Shown here piece after piece: positions 18,524 to 27,780 of a stretch of 64,000 bases of DNA. Source of the DNA: Psychrobacter cibarius (GTDB lineage: Bacteria > Pseudomonadota > Gammaproteobacteria > Pseudomonadales > Moraxellaceae). Positions within the stretch are counted from its first letter, which is position 1. Each line of letters begins with the position of its first letter. The stretch spans positions 1 through 64,000 of the forward strand of contig NZ_JABASQ010000014.1 in NCBI RefSeq assembly GCF_016107535.1. Reading direction: 5' to 3'. The notes below the pieces were generated by a model. It ran no database searches, had not been told where the DNA came from, and saw only the letters and a list, made by a program, of their open reading frames with translations. The position numbers were made by a program, and so were the translations under genes.

Positions 18524-19147
18524 CTAAAACCTAAAATTGGATAATTCTTTCTTATTTTCTTTTAGTACTTGCGCAATGAAGTCAGGGTCAACTTTTAAGA
18601 ACAGTTCAATAACATCATGAATTCTCCAATAGTTATCTTCTGGGTTCTTAATTATAATCTGAAGATGCTCTTTCAATAGTGGAATATATTCATTAAAGTC
18701 ATCATCAAGCACTAGTCGAAATATTTTATCAATTTGGAATAGTTGTGTATTAGATGCTTTAATTATAATAGACACAGGCTCAAATATCGCTTTTCTGGCT
18801 TGTTCTCCTTTACCTGCGTCTGATTGATTTGCCCAATAGCTAATAAATGCATATAGAACGTGTTTATAAGTCTCATCATATCCATATATACGATGCTGTA
18901 TCATTCCTTGCAACTCATTCTCTACTAGCAGTTTTCTTAGAGTATCAAAACCTTCTTCGATACCCCAAGAGGTCAATAACCGTGCTGCCTGAAAAACGAT
19001 ATAATCATCTTCATGGGTCAAAAGATCAACAACACCTTTAATACGTTCGGGTGGTATGTCCTCAGGATCTAGATCTTCAGGCAACTCTGTGTAATCAACA
19101 TCTGTTGGAATATCACGTAGTAATGAGTTAATGTGAGCTTCATTCAT
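18524..19147 (-). CDS. HEAT-repeat-like protein of unknown function
   Basis: I do not recognise this 207-residue protein. It is rich in helix-forming, HEAT-like segments: LLTHEDDYIVFQAARLL (about 37-53), a stretch with RKLLVENELQG, and a C-terminal run about IPLLKEHLQIIIKN and VIELFLKVDPDFIAQVL. ATG 19147 is preceded by AGGA at a good distance. It begins 4 bp after the stop of the upstream 87-residue gene, so the two are a translationally coupled pair. Codon use and base composition look more AT-rich than in the surrounding housekeeping genes, hinting at acquisition. Small HEAT-like proteins beside tiny partners can be toxin immunity proteins, but no toxin is visible here. Confidence 0.7.
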   Translation of the reverse strand: MNEAHINSLLRDIPTDVDYTELPEDLDPEDIPPERIKGVVDLLTHEDDYIVFQAARLLTSWGIEEGFDTLRKLLVENELQGMIQHRIYGYDETYKHVLYAFISYWANQSDAGKGEQARKAIFEPVSIIIKASNTQLFQIDKIFRLVLDDDFNEYIPLLKEHLQIIIKNPEDNYWRIHDVIELFLKVDPDFIAQVLKENKKELSNFRF

Positions 19148-19151
19148 TGTA

Positions 19152-19415
19152 TTATCCTGACATGAAAAAAGCATGTTCGGGTAACTCACCATTTTTCCTG
19201 TAACTTTTCATGACGGCCACCATTGCTCTTTGATAATGTGCCTCAGGAGCATAACCATCAATAGGCTTAATCAACCGACACGACATATCAAAGGTAAATG
19301 GCTCCATTCTATCCTTGTATAGTACAAAAATTCCATTAGAGACACATGACCCATTAAAAAACTCATATGTTATCTCATTACCATCTTCTTTAATGTTTTT
19401 GACTTCAACGTACAT
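19152..19415 (-). CDS. Small protein of unknown function, paired with HEAT-like gene
   Basis: This 87-residue protein has no family that I recognise. It is soluble, with a beta-rich N-terminal half and an AHYQRAMVAVMKSYRK helix near the end. AAAGAG precedes the ATG by about 7 bases, so translation is likely. It lies 41 bp after the xerD stop and 4 bp before the HEAT-like gene, which it probably shares a transcript with. There is no signal peptide or membrane segment. Confidence 0.65.
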   Translation of the reverse strand: MYVEVKNIKEDGNEITYEFFNGSCVSNGIFVLYKDRMEPFTFDMSCRLIKPIDGYAPEAHYQRAMVAVMKSYRKNGELPEHAFFMSG

Positions 19416-19456
19416 AGCATAACTCTTTGTTTATCAATATTACTATGATAAAAATT

Positions 19457-20395
19457 CTAACCTCTCGGATGATGCTCGGCATGCAATTTCTGCAATCTCG
19501 CTGTCGCCACATGGGTATAGATTTGCGTGGTTGATAAATCACTGTGTCCAAGCAATAACTGCACGCTACGTAAGTCTGCACCATGATTCAGTAGATGCGT
19601 GGCAAATGCGTGACGTAGCGTATGCGGTGATAGTTCCTTATCGATACTGGCCACTTTGGCGTATTTCTTAAGCAAGTACCAAAAATTCTGCCGCGTCATA
19701 TAACCACCTTGCGCCGTCAAAAATACCGCTTGGCAATTTCCTGATTTTAAATGCGCAATCAAATCACCACGAGCATGCGTTAGATAATCTTCTAGCGCAT
19801 CACTGGCATATTCGCCGAGTGGTACTAAGCGCGTTTTATTGCCTTTGCCCGTGATTTGCAGCCAGCCAGCGTTTAGATTTACTTGCTCTAATGAGAGATT
19901 AATCAACTCGCTCACCCGCAGACCGCAGGCATATAACACCTCTAACATGGCTTTATCACGCAGTCCGAGCGCGGTGCTGGTATCAGGCGCAGCAAGGAGA
20001 TTATCGACATCTGCTTCTGCTAAGTCTTTGGGTAATGGACGACCAAGCTTTGGGCTTTTGATACGCTCGCAAGGATTGTCTTCACGCAGATTACTGGCAA
20101 TCATCCACAGATAAAACTGCCGCAAGCTTGAGAGCATACGTGCTTGGGTACGTGGGGTTTTGCCATCTTGAGTAAGCGTTGATAAGCAGTGCAGCACGTC
20201 ATCAGGCTGCCAGCGTGTCAGGGCAATAGGATTGGTCAGCTCGCATGAGCGCAGGTCGCGCACATACGCATTACGAGTACGAGTCGCTAGACCACGTGCC
20301 AACATGGCTTGACGAAACTCAGTCACATAACTGGGTTCGTCATCTACTGCCAGCGCCTTAGGTTGGCGCTGTTGCACGGCACGATCACGGCTCAT
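19457..20395 (-). CDS. xerD: Site-specific tyrosine recombinase XerD
   Basis: XerD works with XerC at dif to resolve chromosome dimers at division. All six catalytic residues are present: Arg160 (CGLRVSEL), Lys184 (GKGNK), His258 and Arg261 (SPHTLRHAF), His284 (LLGHSDLSTTQ) and Tyr293 (IYTHVA). The C-terminal segment (NHGADLRSVQLLLGHSDL, ending in LHAEHHPRG) matches XerD rather than XerC. The N-terminal SAM-like core-binding domain spans about 22-110. The first 20 residues are an extra hydrophilic tail (312 against 298 in E. coli). It follows a methyltransferase gene by 24 bp and is probably cotranscribed. Confidence 0.92.
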   Translation of the reverse strand: MSRDRAVQQRQPKALAVDDEPSYVTEFRQAMLARGLATRTRNAYVRDLRSCELTNPIALTRWQPDDVLHCLSTLTQDGKTPRTQARMLSSLRQFYLWMIASNLREDNPCERIKSPKLGRPLPKDLAEADVDNLLAAPDTSTALGLRDKAMLEVLYACGLRVSELINLSLEQVNLNAGWLQITGKGNKTRLVPLGEYASDALEDYLTHARGDLIAHLKSGNCQAVFLTAQGGYMTRQNFWYLLKKYAKVASIDKELSPHTLRHAFATHLLNHGADLRSVQLLLGHSDLSTTQIYTHVATARLQKLHAEHHPRG

Positions 20396-20419
20396 AACTT
20401 GGTACTCGATGGGTGAATG

Positions 20420-21622
20420 TTAGATAAGCGTTAGACACCATAATGAAGTGACTTCAGCACTGCGAGCGACATGTAGAGGGTCTGTACCATCTTGGCTGCG
20501 ACCATGTTTAGGTTGGGTGTCCAGACGATATTTTACCGCCAATCCAGCATCAGCAAACAAGCCTAATAACTCATCACGGGTGCGCAGTTGCAGGTGCTCA
20601 GCTAAGTCTGACATTATCAACCAAAGCTCTCCTTGCTCAGCTAAGTGCTGTTTGGCACCTTGCAATACCCCACGAAGCATCGTGCTCTTGGCATCATAAA
20701 CGGCGTACTCAAGAGACGAGCTTGGCTTAGCAGGTAACCAAGGCGGATTACATACAATCAGATTGGCGAGTGGTGCATCAGTCGGATACAAATCCGCTTG
20801 CTGCAATTGTACGGCAGGTAACTCTAATCGTGTAAAATTCTCGTTGGCACAGGCCAAAGCACGTGGATTTAAATCCGTTGCTATCACTTGCGGAACACCG
20901 CGCTGCGCTAAGATAATAGCCAGCAATCCCGTGCCGGTACCGATGTCATAGGCGACATCATGGCTTGCTGGTAGCGGTGCATCGAGCAATAGCTGTACAT
21001 ATTCATGACGGGTTGGTGCAAACACACCATAATGCGGGAAAATTGATAACCCTAAGCTGTCTATTGGGACGCCTTTTTCGCGCCATCCTGCCGCACCAAG
21101 TGCGCCTTGCAAGTCACGAAACGACAGCACGCAAGACTCATCCATCGCCTTATCTAAAGGGCCAAAAGCTGCTGTACAGGCTGCACTGACATCGGGCGCG
21201 CGGCGTAGTTGGCTGACATAGTTGGCATCAAGCTCTAATAGCAAACGGCTTAATATGCGCGAACGCTGCGCTTGCAGTTGGCGCTGTTGATGAAATAAAT
21301 TAGGTATTTCTTTAGAGCTGACTGAATCAGATTCTGTTATAGACTTAGCCGCTTTTTTTGCTTTACGCAGCTCAGAGCGCTCATTGGTACGATCTATGCG
21401 ACGACCGAGCGCTTGTAGCAACTGGCGTGCATTATGAAAGTCGCCGCGCCATAGCAGTGAGCTGCCTTCGCACGCCAAGCGGTAAGCGTCATCAGCGGTC
21501 GTTGTATCATCGACCAATACAATGCTCGCAGGTGGCATATGATTGCTTTCAGACAACCAAAGGGCATTACGTAGAGTTTCGTTTTCTTGCCATTGTACAT
21601 ACTGCTTTTCTGTTTGTAACAC
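20420..21622 (-). CDS. SAM-dependent methyltransferase with NPPW motif (HemK/RsmC-like)
   Basis: The C-terminal half (about 220-400) of this 400-residue protein is a class I methyltransferase with motif I DIGTGTG and motif IV NPPW, typical of enzymes that modify planar nitrogens in glutamine, adenine or guanine. It resembles PrmC/HemK and related rRNA enzymes. The N-terminal 200 residues are helical, charged and unfamiliar to me, with a Lys/Ala/Ser-rich stretch around 90-110. The start is GTG, with AGG 8 bases upstream. It is likely the first gene of an operon with xerD. The substrate cannot be deduced. Confidence 0.75.
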   Translation of the reverse strand: MLQTEKQYVQWQENETLRNALWLSESNHMPPASIVLVDDTTTADDAYRLACEGSSLLWRGDFHNARQLLQALGRRIDRTNERSELRKAKKAAKSITESDSVSSKEIPNLFHQQRQLQAQRSRILSRLLLELDANYVSQLRRAPDVSAACTAAFGPLDKAMDESCVLSFRDLQGALGAAGWREKGVPIDSLGLSIFPHYGVFAPTRHEYVQLLLDAPLPASHDVAYDIGTGTGLLAIILAQRGVPQVIATDLNPRALACANENFTRLELPAVQLQQADLYPTDAPLANLIVCNPPWLPAKPSSSLEYAVYDAKSTMLRGVLQGAKQHLAEQGELWLIMSDLAEHLQLRTRDELLGLFADAGLAVKYRLDTQPKHGRSQDGTDPLHVARSAEVTSLWCLTLI

Positions 21623-21742
21623 GTAATAGCCTACCTTCTGTGAATGATACTTTGCTCGGAATACAAAGATATCTTTATATTGTTTATTGCGCTGTCAATG
21701 TTCTGCTGTGATCAATGCTTTGCTGCGGTCACTTGAGTGCAT

Positions 21743-22078
21743 TTAAGCGCTTTTTTTCTTAACCAAATAACGATAAAGCGTGGCGCTGATTGGTGCATCC
21801 TCATCGCCAGTGACCATTATTTCATCGGGATCGACGTTTAGATTTACATTTTCAGCAAGCGTTTCTTGCTGCACAAGCTCATGTCCCAAATGACGACAAA
21901 AATTAGGAATGTCACGAGTGGTGGCTGGGTCGGTGGCGAGTATTTCAATCACCTCACCAGCATCAGCGTTACGGATGGTTCGATGCAGCATCATGACTGG
22001 CTCAGGGCAAATCAGCCCTTGAGTGTCTAAATGATGATTGATCGTCGTTTGTATGGTAGAAGTGCTCATAATAGTCAT
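21743..22078 (-). CDS. tusA: Sulfur carrier protein TusA
   Basis: TusA carries sulfur as a persulfide from IscS to the TusBCD/MnmA path for tRNA 2-thiolation and other thiol uses. The 111-residue protein has the family's CPxP motif (Cys24, in [15 protein letters not shown]) and the downstream [20 protein letters not shown] segment. It is longer than E. coli TusA (81), with extra residues at both ends. The frame starts Met-Thr-Ile-Met with no clear Shine-Dalgarno, and the bases around the two ATGs are the same 14-mer as at gshA. It follows a membrane protein gene by 51 bp. Confidence 0.88.
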   Translation of the reverse strand: MTIMSTSTIQTTINHHLDTQGLICPEPVMMLHRTIRNADAGEVIEILATDPATTRDIPNFCRHLGHELVQQETLAENVNLNVDPDEIMVTGDEDAPISATLYRYLVKKKSA

Positions 22079-22129
22079 TTAAATCGATAATATAAGGTGA
22101 AAGTTTTTTGTGTCATTTATAAGTATGCT

Positions 22130-22609
22130 TTATGCTTCTTCAGCGGTTTCAGTGTTTTTTTCTGCTTCTAGAAAATTAAAAAAGCGCTTAAAGCTCACTT
22201 TAAATAAAAACGCCACACCTAGCCAACAGGACAATCCTAACCAGGCGGTATCAGCGAATAATAAGCCACCAACCAATATGATGGTCGATACGCCAATGCT
22301 CATGGCAATCATCGACGCTTGGTTTAATCGATAACGATAAATCACCAGCGCATCATAAATAGTAATAGGAATCGTAAGCGCAACCAAGGCATAAGGCAAG
22401 TTATAGAAAAGTTGATAAAGCAGTTGATTGTCATGAAAGGCTTTGATACTAGCAATGGTGCCAAAGACCATAAAGGCGAGAATAGCGGCATAAATGAGAT
22501 AAATCGCTATTTGATTCGCTCGCTGAGCGCCTTTGATACGGGCGATGGCAAGCGGCGCAAAACCATGTTGCGATTTGTTTTGCAGGGAGTGGTCTGAGAC
22601 AGTGGTCAT
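22130..22609 (-). CDS. Small four-helix membrane protein, unknown
   Basis: I do not recognise this 159-residue protein. It has four hydrophobic segments that should span the membrane (about 33-54, 68-90, 98-118 and 121-139), a hydrophilic N-terminal tail and an acidic C-terminus. It has no cysteine motif, transporter signature or signal peptide. It lies just upstream of tusA on the same strand, so it may be cotranscribed. A function cannot be assigned. Confidence 0.7.
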   Translation of the reverse strand: MTTVSDHSLQNKSQHGFAPLAIARIKGAQRANQIAIYLIYAAILAFMVFGTIASIKAFHDNQLLYQLFYNLPYALVALTIPITIYDALVIYRYRLNQASMIAMSIGVSTIILVGGLLFADTAWLGLSCWLGVAFLFKVSFKRFFNFLEAEKNTETAEEA

Positions 22610-22701
22610 AATAATCAGGTATTTATCCGTGTAGAGTGACGATATGTCAGAATTGGCGGTGTTTTAATTAAGAGTGTTTTAACAGCAGGTTTATCGCTGA
22701 C

Positions 22702-23232
22702 TTAATCGGCCTTGATAGCGTCGATGGCGATACTGCTACTGGGGTCAGCGAAATAAGTCGACATCAGAATGCAGGCAGAGATATCATCAATTGGGTCGCG
22801 TTCATGCTTAATCCAACCATTCTCCCACGCGATCTCACGCGCTGCCACTGAGGTTAGACGCTCATCACACAGGCTCACGACCACTGGTAGATGCTGTTCC
22901 ATGACTCGATGCGCCAGACGACGGGCAAATTTGTGCGCACGCTTAGACAGCATTGAGCTGCTGCCATCCATATTAAGTGGCAACCCAACCACCACTTTTG
23001 CTACGCCCCAGACTTTGATAATACCGAGCAGGTTATCCCAATCAGGCTGACCATTATTCATCGCTAAAATATCAAAGGCACGCGCAGTCTCGGTAATGGT
23101 GTTACCTAGCGCCATACCCATCTTTTTTACCCCGTAATCGAGCGCCAAAATAAGATGAGGCTTAATAGCGGGTTCCGCCACAGTAGTGTCAGCAGTTTCG
23201 ATTTTAATGCTCGTATCAGACTCTACCATCAT
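22702..23232 (-). CDS. ruvX: RuvX/YqgF, RNase H-fold nuclease for 16S rRNA end processing
   Basis: YqgF proteins share the RNase H/resolvase fold and mature the 5' end of 16S rRNA in E. coli; a Holliday-junction role gave the name RuvX. The 176-residue protein has the family's first acidic motif ALDYGVKKMGMALG (about 30-43), the VVGLPLNMDGSSSMLS segment and the CDERLTSVAA motif with its catalytic acid. A later DDISACILM segment gives the last acidic residues. A 26-residue N-terminal extension precedes the domain. It follows algH by about 105 bp on the same strand, the usual yqgE-yqgF order. Confidence 0.9.
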   Translation of the reverse strand: MMVESDTSIKIETADTTVAEPAIKPHLILALDYGVKKMGMALGNTITETARAFDILAMNNGQPDWDNLLGIIKVWGVAKVVVGLPLNMDGSSSMLSKRAHKFARRLAHRVMEQHLPVVVSLCDERLTSVAAREIAWENGWIKHERDPIDDISACILMSTYFADPSSSIAIDAIKAD

Positions 23233-23337
23233 TATGCATACTTCCTATTTCTATTGGGCGTGATTCATTTAGCTTAACGGCTTTAATTTAAATGCAGCTT
23301 TAATTTAAAAGGATACTTTAGTAACCATAGTCAATCG

Positions 23338-23901
23338 TTAAGCATGACCAATATCACTGCTAAGGTAATCAAAGTTAACGCCAATCTTATCCGCGGCAAT
23401 TTGCCAGCGTTCTTCGAATGGTGTATCAAACAATAAATTCAGATCAGCAGGACAGACCAGCCAATCGCCATTATTAAGTTCTTGATCGAGCTGTTTTTTA
23501 CCCCAGCTGGCATGACCCAAGCACAACTGATAATGCCCAACGCCTTGACCTGCGGCGATACGTTTAAGGATATCTTGACTGGTGGTAATACAGACGTTTT
23601 CTGAGATTGCAAAAGACGATGCCCATTCTGGTTGACCCGTATGCAGCACAAAGCCAACCTCTGGATACATCGGGCCACCCTCTAATGCCACATCTTCCAT
23701 CACTTGCGCATCCGTCACTTCAATGTCTAAATCTTCTAGCAGTTTGCCCACGCGTGCCTGCTCTAATGGACGATTGACCATCAGACCAAGTGCGCCATGT
23801 TTATCATGGCGGCAAATATAGATCAGCGCCTGCTCAAACCGTGGGTCTGACAGTTCTGGTGCCGCGATTAAAAAATGATGGGTCAAATTGGCTTTAGACA
23901 T
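23338..23901 (-). CDS. algH: AlgH/YqgE family protein
   Basis: The 187-residue protein matches the UPF0301 family: it starts with [12 protein letters not shown], followed by [10 protein letters not shown], the [17 protein letters not shown] segment and the [15 protein letters not shown] motif. AlgH is named from a Pseudomonas alginate regulator, but the biochemical function of the family is not established. It is upstream of ruvX, which is the conserved neighbour across proteobacteria. The Shine-Dalgarno is weak. Confidence 0.9.
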   Translation of the reverse strand: MSKANLTHHFLIAAPELSDPRFEQALIYICRHDKHGALGLMVNRPLEQARVGKLLEDLDIEVTDAQVMEDVALEGGPMYPEVGFVLHTGQPEWASSFAISENVCITTSQDILKRIAAGQGVGHYQLCLGHASWGKKQLDQELNNGDWLVCPADLNLLFDTPFEERWQIAADKIGVNFDYLSSDIGHA

Positions 23902-24048
23902 AGAGACAAACGCACCCTAATATTGAAGGTAAAATAACAGAAATGACACACCACTATATGGCGATACTGAGGTGAAAATCAACCAAAGCAAATATTTAGC
24001 AGTGATGAAACACAGCGCTGCACAACTGGTTGATGAATGACCAAGCCT

Positions 24049-25728
24049 TTATTTCACATCGGTCAATAAACTACGTGCATGGTCGCGGGTGACGTCAGTG
24101 ATGATCACACCGCCAGACATGCGTGCCAGCTCGTCGACTTGCGCGCTATCGGTTAATATCAATAGCTCGCTTTCGGTCTGCTCGTCATGATGTTTTTGTA
24201 CCAAGATATGCTGATGCGCTTGCGCCGCGACTTGTGCTTGGTGAGTAATGGCCAGTAGCTGCTGCGTCTGCCCAAGCGCGCGCAGTAGCTCACCGACCAC
24301 TTGCGCCGTGCCGCCACTGATACCCACGTCGACTTCATCGAATACTAGCATGGGTTTTGCGGCATTATTATCGGCATTGGTTGCTTGCAGTACTTGCATC
24401 ACCAGTGCCATTCGTGACAGCTCACCGCCTGAGGCAATCTTATGTAGCGGCTGCATCGGCATACCGACATTGGCGCTAAATAATAAATCAATATCATAGC
24501 AACCTTGCGCACTATATTGGCTAGCATCGGCTTTTTTGGTAAAGACAAACTCGCAGCGGGCGTTGGGTAGCGCGAGCGGTTGTAGCTGCTGCATTAATTG
24601 TTTGCTGACGATCGGCGCGGCTTTCGAGCGCTCTTTATTTAACTGAGTGGCGAATGCAAGATAGTCTTGCCAAGCCTGTTCAATTTGTGCCGCCATCGCA
24701 TCACTGCTTGGCTCGTTTTCTAGCTGCTCTAATTGCGCTTCCCACCCCTTTGCTTCATCGATTAAGTCGCTCGTTGGCAAGCTATGTTTACGTGATAAGC
24801 GATGTCCTAAGCTGATAAGACTGTCTAATGTCTGCAAACGCTCAGGATCAGGCAATTGTTGCTCAGCATAATCTGACAGTAAGCCTGTTACCTCAGTAAT
24901 TTGTTGCTGTGCTAAATGCAGCTGTTCGGAGGCTTGCTCAAAAGTTTGGCTGACACTCATTTGGTTATCACAAAGCTTGATCGCTTGCCCAAGCAAGGTC
25001 ATGACGTCTGGCTCATCCGTGTCATTATCAAGAAGATGTAAGCCATGACTGGCCTCGATCATCAAAGCTTCGATATTAGACAGCTCTTCGTGCTCCGCTT
25101 CAACTTCTGCATAATCAACCGCCAATAACGGCGCAATATCAGCAAGTTGGCTTTGCAATAGTTGCATACGGTCTTGGCGCTGTGCCTCACGGCTCGCAAT
25201 GTCGTCAGCACGGCGTTTGAGCTGCTGATAGGTTTGATAGCTACTGGCAGTTTGTAAAGCTAGAGACGTAATTTGCGCCATCTCGTCCAACCATTGCACC
25301 ACAAACTGCGGCTTGAGGAGCGCTTGCTGAGCGTGCTGACTATGGATATTAACTAACAATGCACCTAAGCTTTTGAGCTCTGCCAAGCTGACAGGCGTGC
25401 CATTTAACCACGCTTTTGAGCGTCCGGTATTGCTGAGCTGACGACGAATGAGGACTTCAGGTTCTTCTAGTGCTCTATCATTTTTGGCAAACCAATCAGC
25501 AATTACGGTATTGTTTTCTACGTCAAACTGCGCATAAATATCGGCTTGCGCCGCCCCGTGTCTGACCATCGCACTGTCTGCGCGCTCGCCGACACATAAA
25601 GACAGCGCATCGAGTAAGAGCGATTTGCCAGCACCGGTCTCACCCGTGATGACATTGAAGCCTTCAGCCACACTCAGCTCATGCTGAGCGATCAACGCAA
25701 ACTGATGTAAAGTTAATGATACTAGCAT
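24049..25728 (-). CDS. recN: DNA repair protein RecN
   Basis: RecN is an SMC-like ATPase that helps double-strand break repair by holding DNA ends or sister molecules together. The N-terminal ATPase half has the Walker A GETGAGKS (29-36), and the C-terminal half has the ABC-type signature ASGGELSRMAL followed by the Walker B VFDEVDVGISGG. Two long coiled-coil arms (about 150-370) lie between. I chose the ATG at 25728 (559 residues), with GAGAGG 5 bases upstream; a TTG one codon earlier is less likely. RecN is commonly SOS-induced, but I saw no clear LexA box upstream. Confidence 0.94.
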   Translation of the reverse strand: MLVSLTLHQFALIAQHELSVAEGFNVITGETGAGKSLLLDALSLCVGERADSAMVRHGAAQADIYAQFDVENNTVIADWFAKNDRALEEPEVLIRRQLSNTGRSKAWLNGTPVSLAELKSLGALLVNIHSQHAQQALLKPQFVVQWLDEMAQITSLALQTASSYQTYQQLKRRADDIASREAQRQDRMQLLQSQLADIAPLLAVDYAEVEAEHEELSNIEALMIEASHGLHLLDNDTDEPDVMTLLGQAIKLCDNQMSVSQTFEQASEQLHLAQQQITEVTGLLSDYAEQQLPDPERLQTLDSLISLGHRLSRKHSLPTSDLIDEAKGWEAQLEQLENEPSSDAMAAQIEQAWQDYLAFATQLNKERSKAAPIVSKQLMQQLQPLALPNARCEFVFTKKADASQYSAQGCYDIDLLFSANVGMPMQPLHKIASGGELSRMALVMQVLQATNADNNAAKPMLVFDEVDVGISGGTAQVVGELLRALGQTQQLLAITHQAQVAAQAHQHILVQKHHDEQTESELLILTDSAQVDELARMSGGVIITDVTRDHARSLLTDVK

Positions 25729-26461
25729 CAATGCCTCTCATGACAGACAATAGACTTCATATACATCTCAAGAAGCCATATATAAAATAGGGTAGATAAG
25801 GGAATGAAATTATTCATTTAACCGTGTTAATGAGATAAATATTATAGGCAAATAGTATGGTGTTAAACGCGCTTAAATACAAACTTTCAAGCGATGTATA
25901 ATAGATTTTATTATTGGAAGATTACCATAAAACTGTCGAAAACTGGCTATGAGTCATCATCATAATATTCACAATATCAATCATTAAGATGACTAAGCCT
26001 GTCAAAATGATGGCGTTAGACTAAGAATGGTTGCGGATCAAATGTATAAAAAAAGCCCCATTATAGTGATAAGGTGCTGACTCAAAAAAAGATGAGTAAG
26101 TAAGTTTAAGATTCGCATCAAACAGCATTTTCCTAGTCGCTTTAACAAACTTTATAGATATAATGTGGTAGCATAATCTCACATAATGATAAACTCTTCT
26201 GATTAGATTAGTGCAGTGTAATACACGATAACGAGTCATAATTTTGTAAAATGATAGGCGTATAGTTGGAAGAGTATGCCACTCGGTCATTATTCTAAAG
26301 TATTTTCATAGAACCTGTGGCTAGCTCTAGCGCACAGATATCTAGTATAGAAGGATACAGTACGTAGTACAGAAGTGTCGGTTAACGACGCAACTCTGGC
26401 GGTACTCTAACCAATTACTTATTTTTTAGTTTCGTAATGATTATTTGATAAGGAAGCCACT
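25729..26461. other. Intergenic region between recN and ppnP
   Basis: This 733-bp AT-rich stretch separates divergent genes. A minus-strand open frame at 26021-26290 (89 codons) has a composition unlike a real protein and no ribosome binding site. I see no repeat, RNA gene or terminator. Promoters for recN and ppnP must lie here. Confidence 0.4.
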
Positions 26462-26797
26462 ATGACAGCGGCGCAATTTACTAATGTAACAGTCAATGCT
26501 CAAGCGACGATATCTTATGATGGTCGTTGTTCAAGCCACACTATTATGTTCGAAGATGGTCGACATAAAACATTGGGCGTTATCTTGCCTTGTGATAATT
26601 TGGTTGAGCATTATCATTTTAGCACCAATACCTCCGAGCGTATCGAAATCACGGGCGGTGAATGTGAGGTTAAAATTAATGGTGACGAAGAATTCAGCTA
26701 TTACCGCGCTGGTCAATCATTCGTGGTTGAAGGCAATAGTGGTTTTAATTTGCGAACAGAAGAAATTGTTCAATATATTTGCCACTTAGAAGGGTAA
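26462..26797 (+). CDS. ppnP: Pyrimidine/purine nucleoside phosphorylase PpnP
   Basis: PpnP (YaiE, DUF1255) is a small cupin that phosphorolyses many nucleosides to bases and ribose-1-phosphate. The 111-residue protein has the cupin landmarks TLGVILPCDNLVEHYHF, ERIEITGGECEVKING and the YYRAGQSFVVEGNSGFNL strand. It ends with the CHLEG tail. It is longer than E. coli PpnP (94) by an N-terminal extension. AAGGA precedes the ATG by about 7 bases. It appears to be monocistronic, with a strong terminator after it. Confidence 0.88.
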   Translation: MTAAQFTNVTVNAQATISYDGRCSSHTIMFEDGRHKTLGVILPCDNLVEHYHFSTNTSERIEITGGECEVKINGDEEFSYYRAGQSFVVEGNSGFNLRTEEIVQYICHLEG

Positions 26798-26851
26798 GTT
26801 TGCTAAAGCTGTTATTAAGTGATTGATGACAGCAAAGAGCCTTTTACTCAA

Positions 26852-26892
26852 AAAAAGAAAAACCTTATCGGATTGGTAAGGTTTTTCTTTTT
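26852..26892 (+). terminator. Terminator of ppnP
   Basis: AAAAAGAAAAACCTTA pairs with TAAGGTTTTTCTTTTT around a short loop. It has a T-rich 3' side. Confidence 0.88.
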
Positions 26893-27009
26893 CTACTGAT
26901 ATTATTTATATGCAGATATCCATTTATTGATACAATTACTGTCATCTCTTTTTATCGCCTAGTTTTTATCATATAGCGCGATACCCACTTTATAATCAAT
27001 AGGCCTATT

Positions 27010-27780
27010 ATGGCAAAACCTACCTATTTTTATGGCATTCATGCGATTGATGCCTTACTCGAATATCGTCCTTTAGATGGGCTAAGCTTGTTTGTGCAGC
27101 AAGGTCGTGAGACTGATAGCCATGTACAAGCGATCATGGCGCAAGCACGTGACAATGGTATCAGTATCCAACCCACGCAAAAAGACAAACTCACGCAATT
27201 GTGTGGCAGCCCGCAGCACCAAGGCGTGGTGCTAAATGCGCGTCCTCTAGGCTTTGCTGATGAAGGCTTGCTTGCTACCCTTGCTGGGCGTGACCAATGC
27301 TTATTACTGGTCTTGGATCAAATTACGGATGCGCATAACTTTGGTGCTTGCTTGCGTACCGCCGTGGCGATGGGTGTGGATGCCGTGGTTTGTCCGAAAC
27401 ATCATGCGGCAAGTCTGACACCAACAGTGGCTAAAGTATCGGTCGGTGCAGCAGAGATGATGCCGATTATTAGTGTTACGAATTTGGCACGTACGCTCAC
27501 GCAAATCAAAAATGCCGGGGTATTTGTGTTTGGTACGGCTCTTAATGCGGATGCCAAACCTATTCATGCTGCTGATCTGACTGGCAAAACAGCCATTATC
27601 ATGGGTTCAGAAGGTGAGGGGATGCGTCGCCTGACTATGGAGAGCTGTGATGAGCTGGTGTATATTCCGATGTCAGGAAATGAGCATGGCAACCTTCAAA
27701 GTCTAAATGTGAGTGTTGCCACTGGTATGGCGCTGTATGAAGTCAATCGACAGCGTACTTTAGCTGTTGGGCAAGCTTAA
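27010..27780 (+). CDS. rlmB: 23S rRNA (guanosine-2'-O)-methyltransferase RlmB
   Basis: RlmB methylates the 2'-O of G2251 in 23S rRNA, in the peptidyl-transferase P loop. The 256-residue SpoU-family protein has an N-terminal substrate-binding domain (YFYGIHAIDALLEYRP start) and the C-terminal knotted methyltransferase domain with motif 1 DAHNFGACLRTA, motif 2 IMGSEGEGMRRL and motif 3 IPMSGNEHGNLQSLNVSVA. TAGG lies 6 bases before the ATG. Its last 38 bases overlap the end of coaE on the other strand. Confidence 0.93.
   Translation: MAKPTYFYGIHAIDALLEYRPLDGLSLFVQQGRETDSHVQAIMAQARDNGISIQPTQKDKLTQLCGSPQHQGVVLNARPLGFADEGLLATLAGRDQCLLLVLDQITDAHNFGACLRTAVAMGVDAVVCPKHHAASLTPTVAKVSVGAAEMMPIISVTNLARTLTQIKNAGVFVFGTALNADAKPIHAADLTGKTAIIMGSEGEGMRRLTMESCDELVYIPMSGNEHGNLQSLNVSVATGMALYEVNRQRTLAVGQA

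Noticed and set aside
18524..20395. xerD with its two downstream unknown genes as an integron or integrative element
   Set aside because: The recombinase reads as the housekeeping XerD throughout, and no attachment-site repeat flanks the unknown pair.
26021..26290. Minus-strand open frame of 89 codons between recN and ppnP
   Set aside because: No ribosome binding site, no recognisable domain, and a composition (many His, Tyr, Arg, Ile) that looks like translated AT-rich non-coding DNA.
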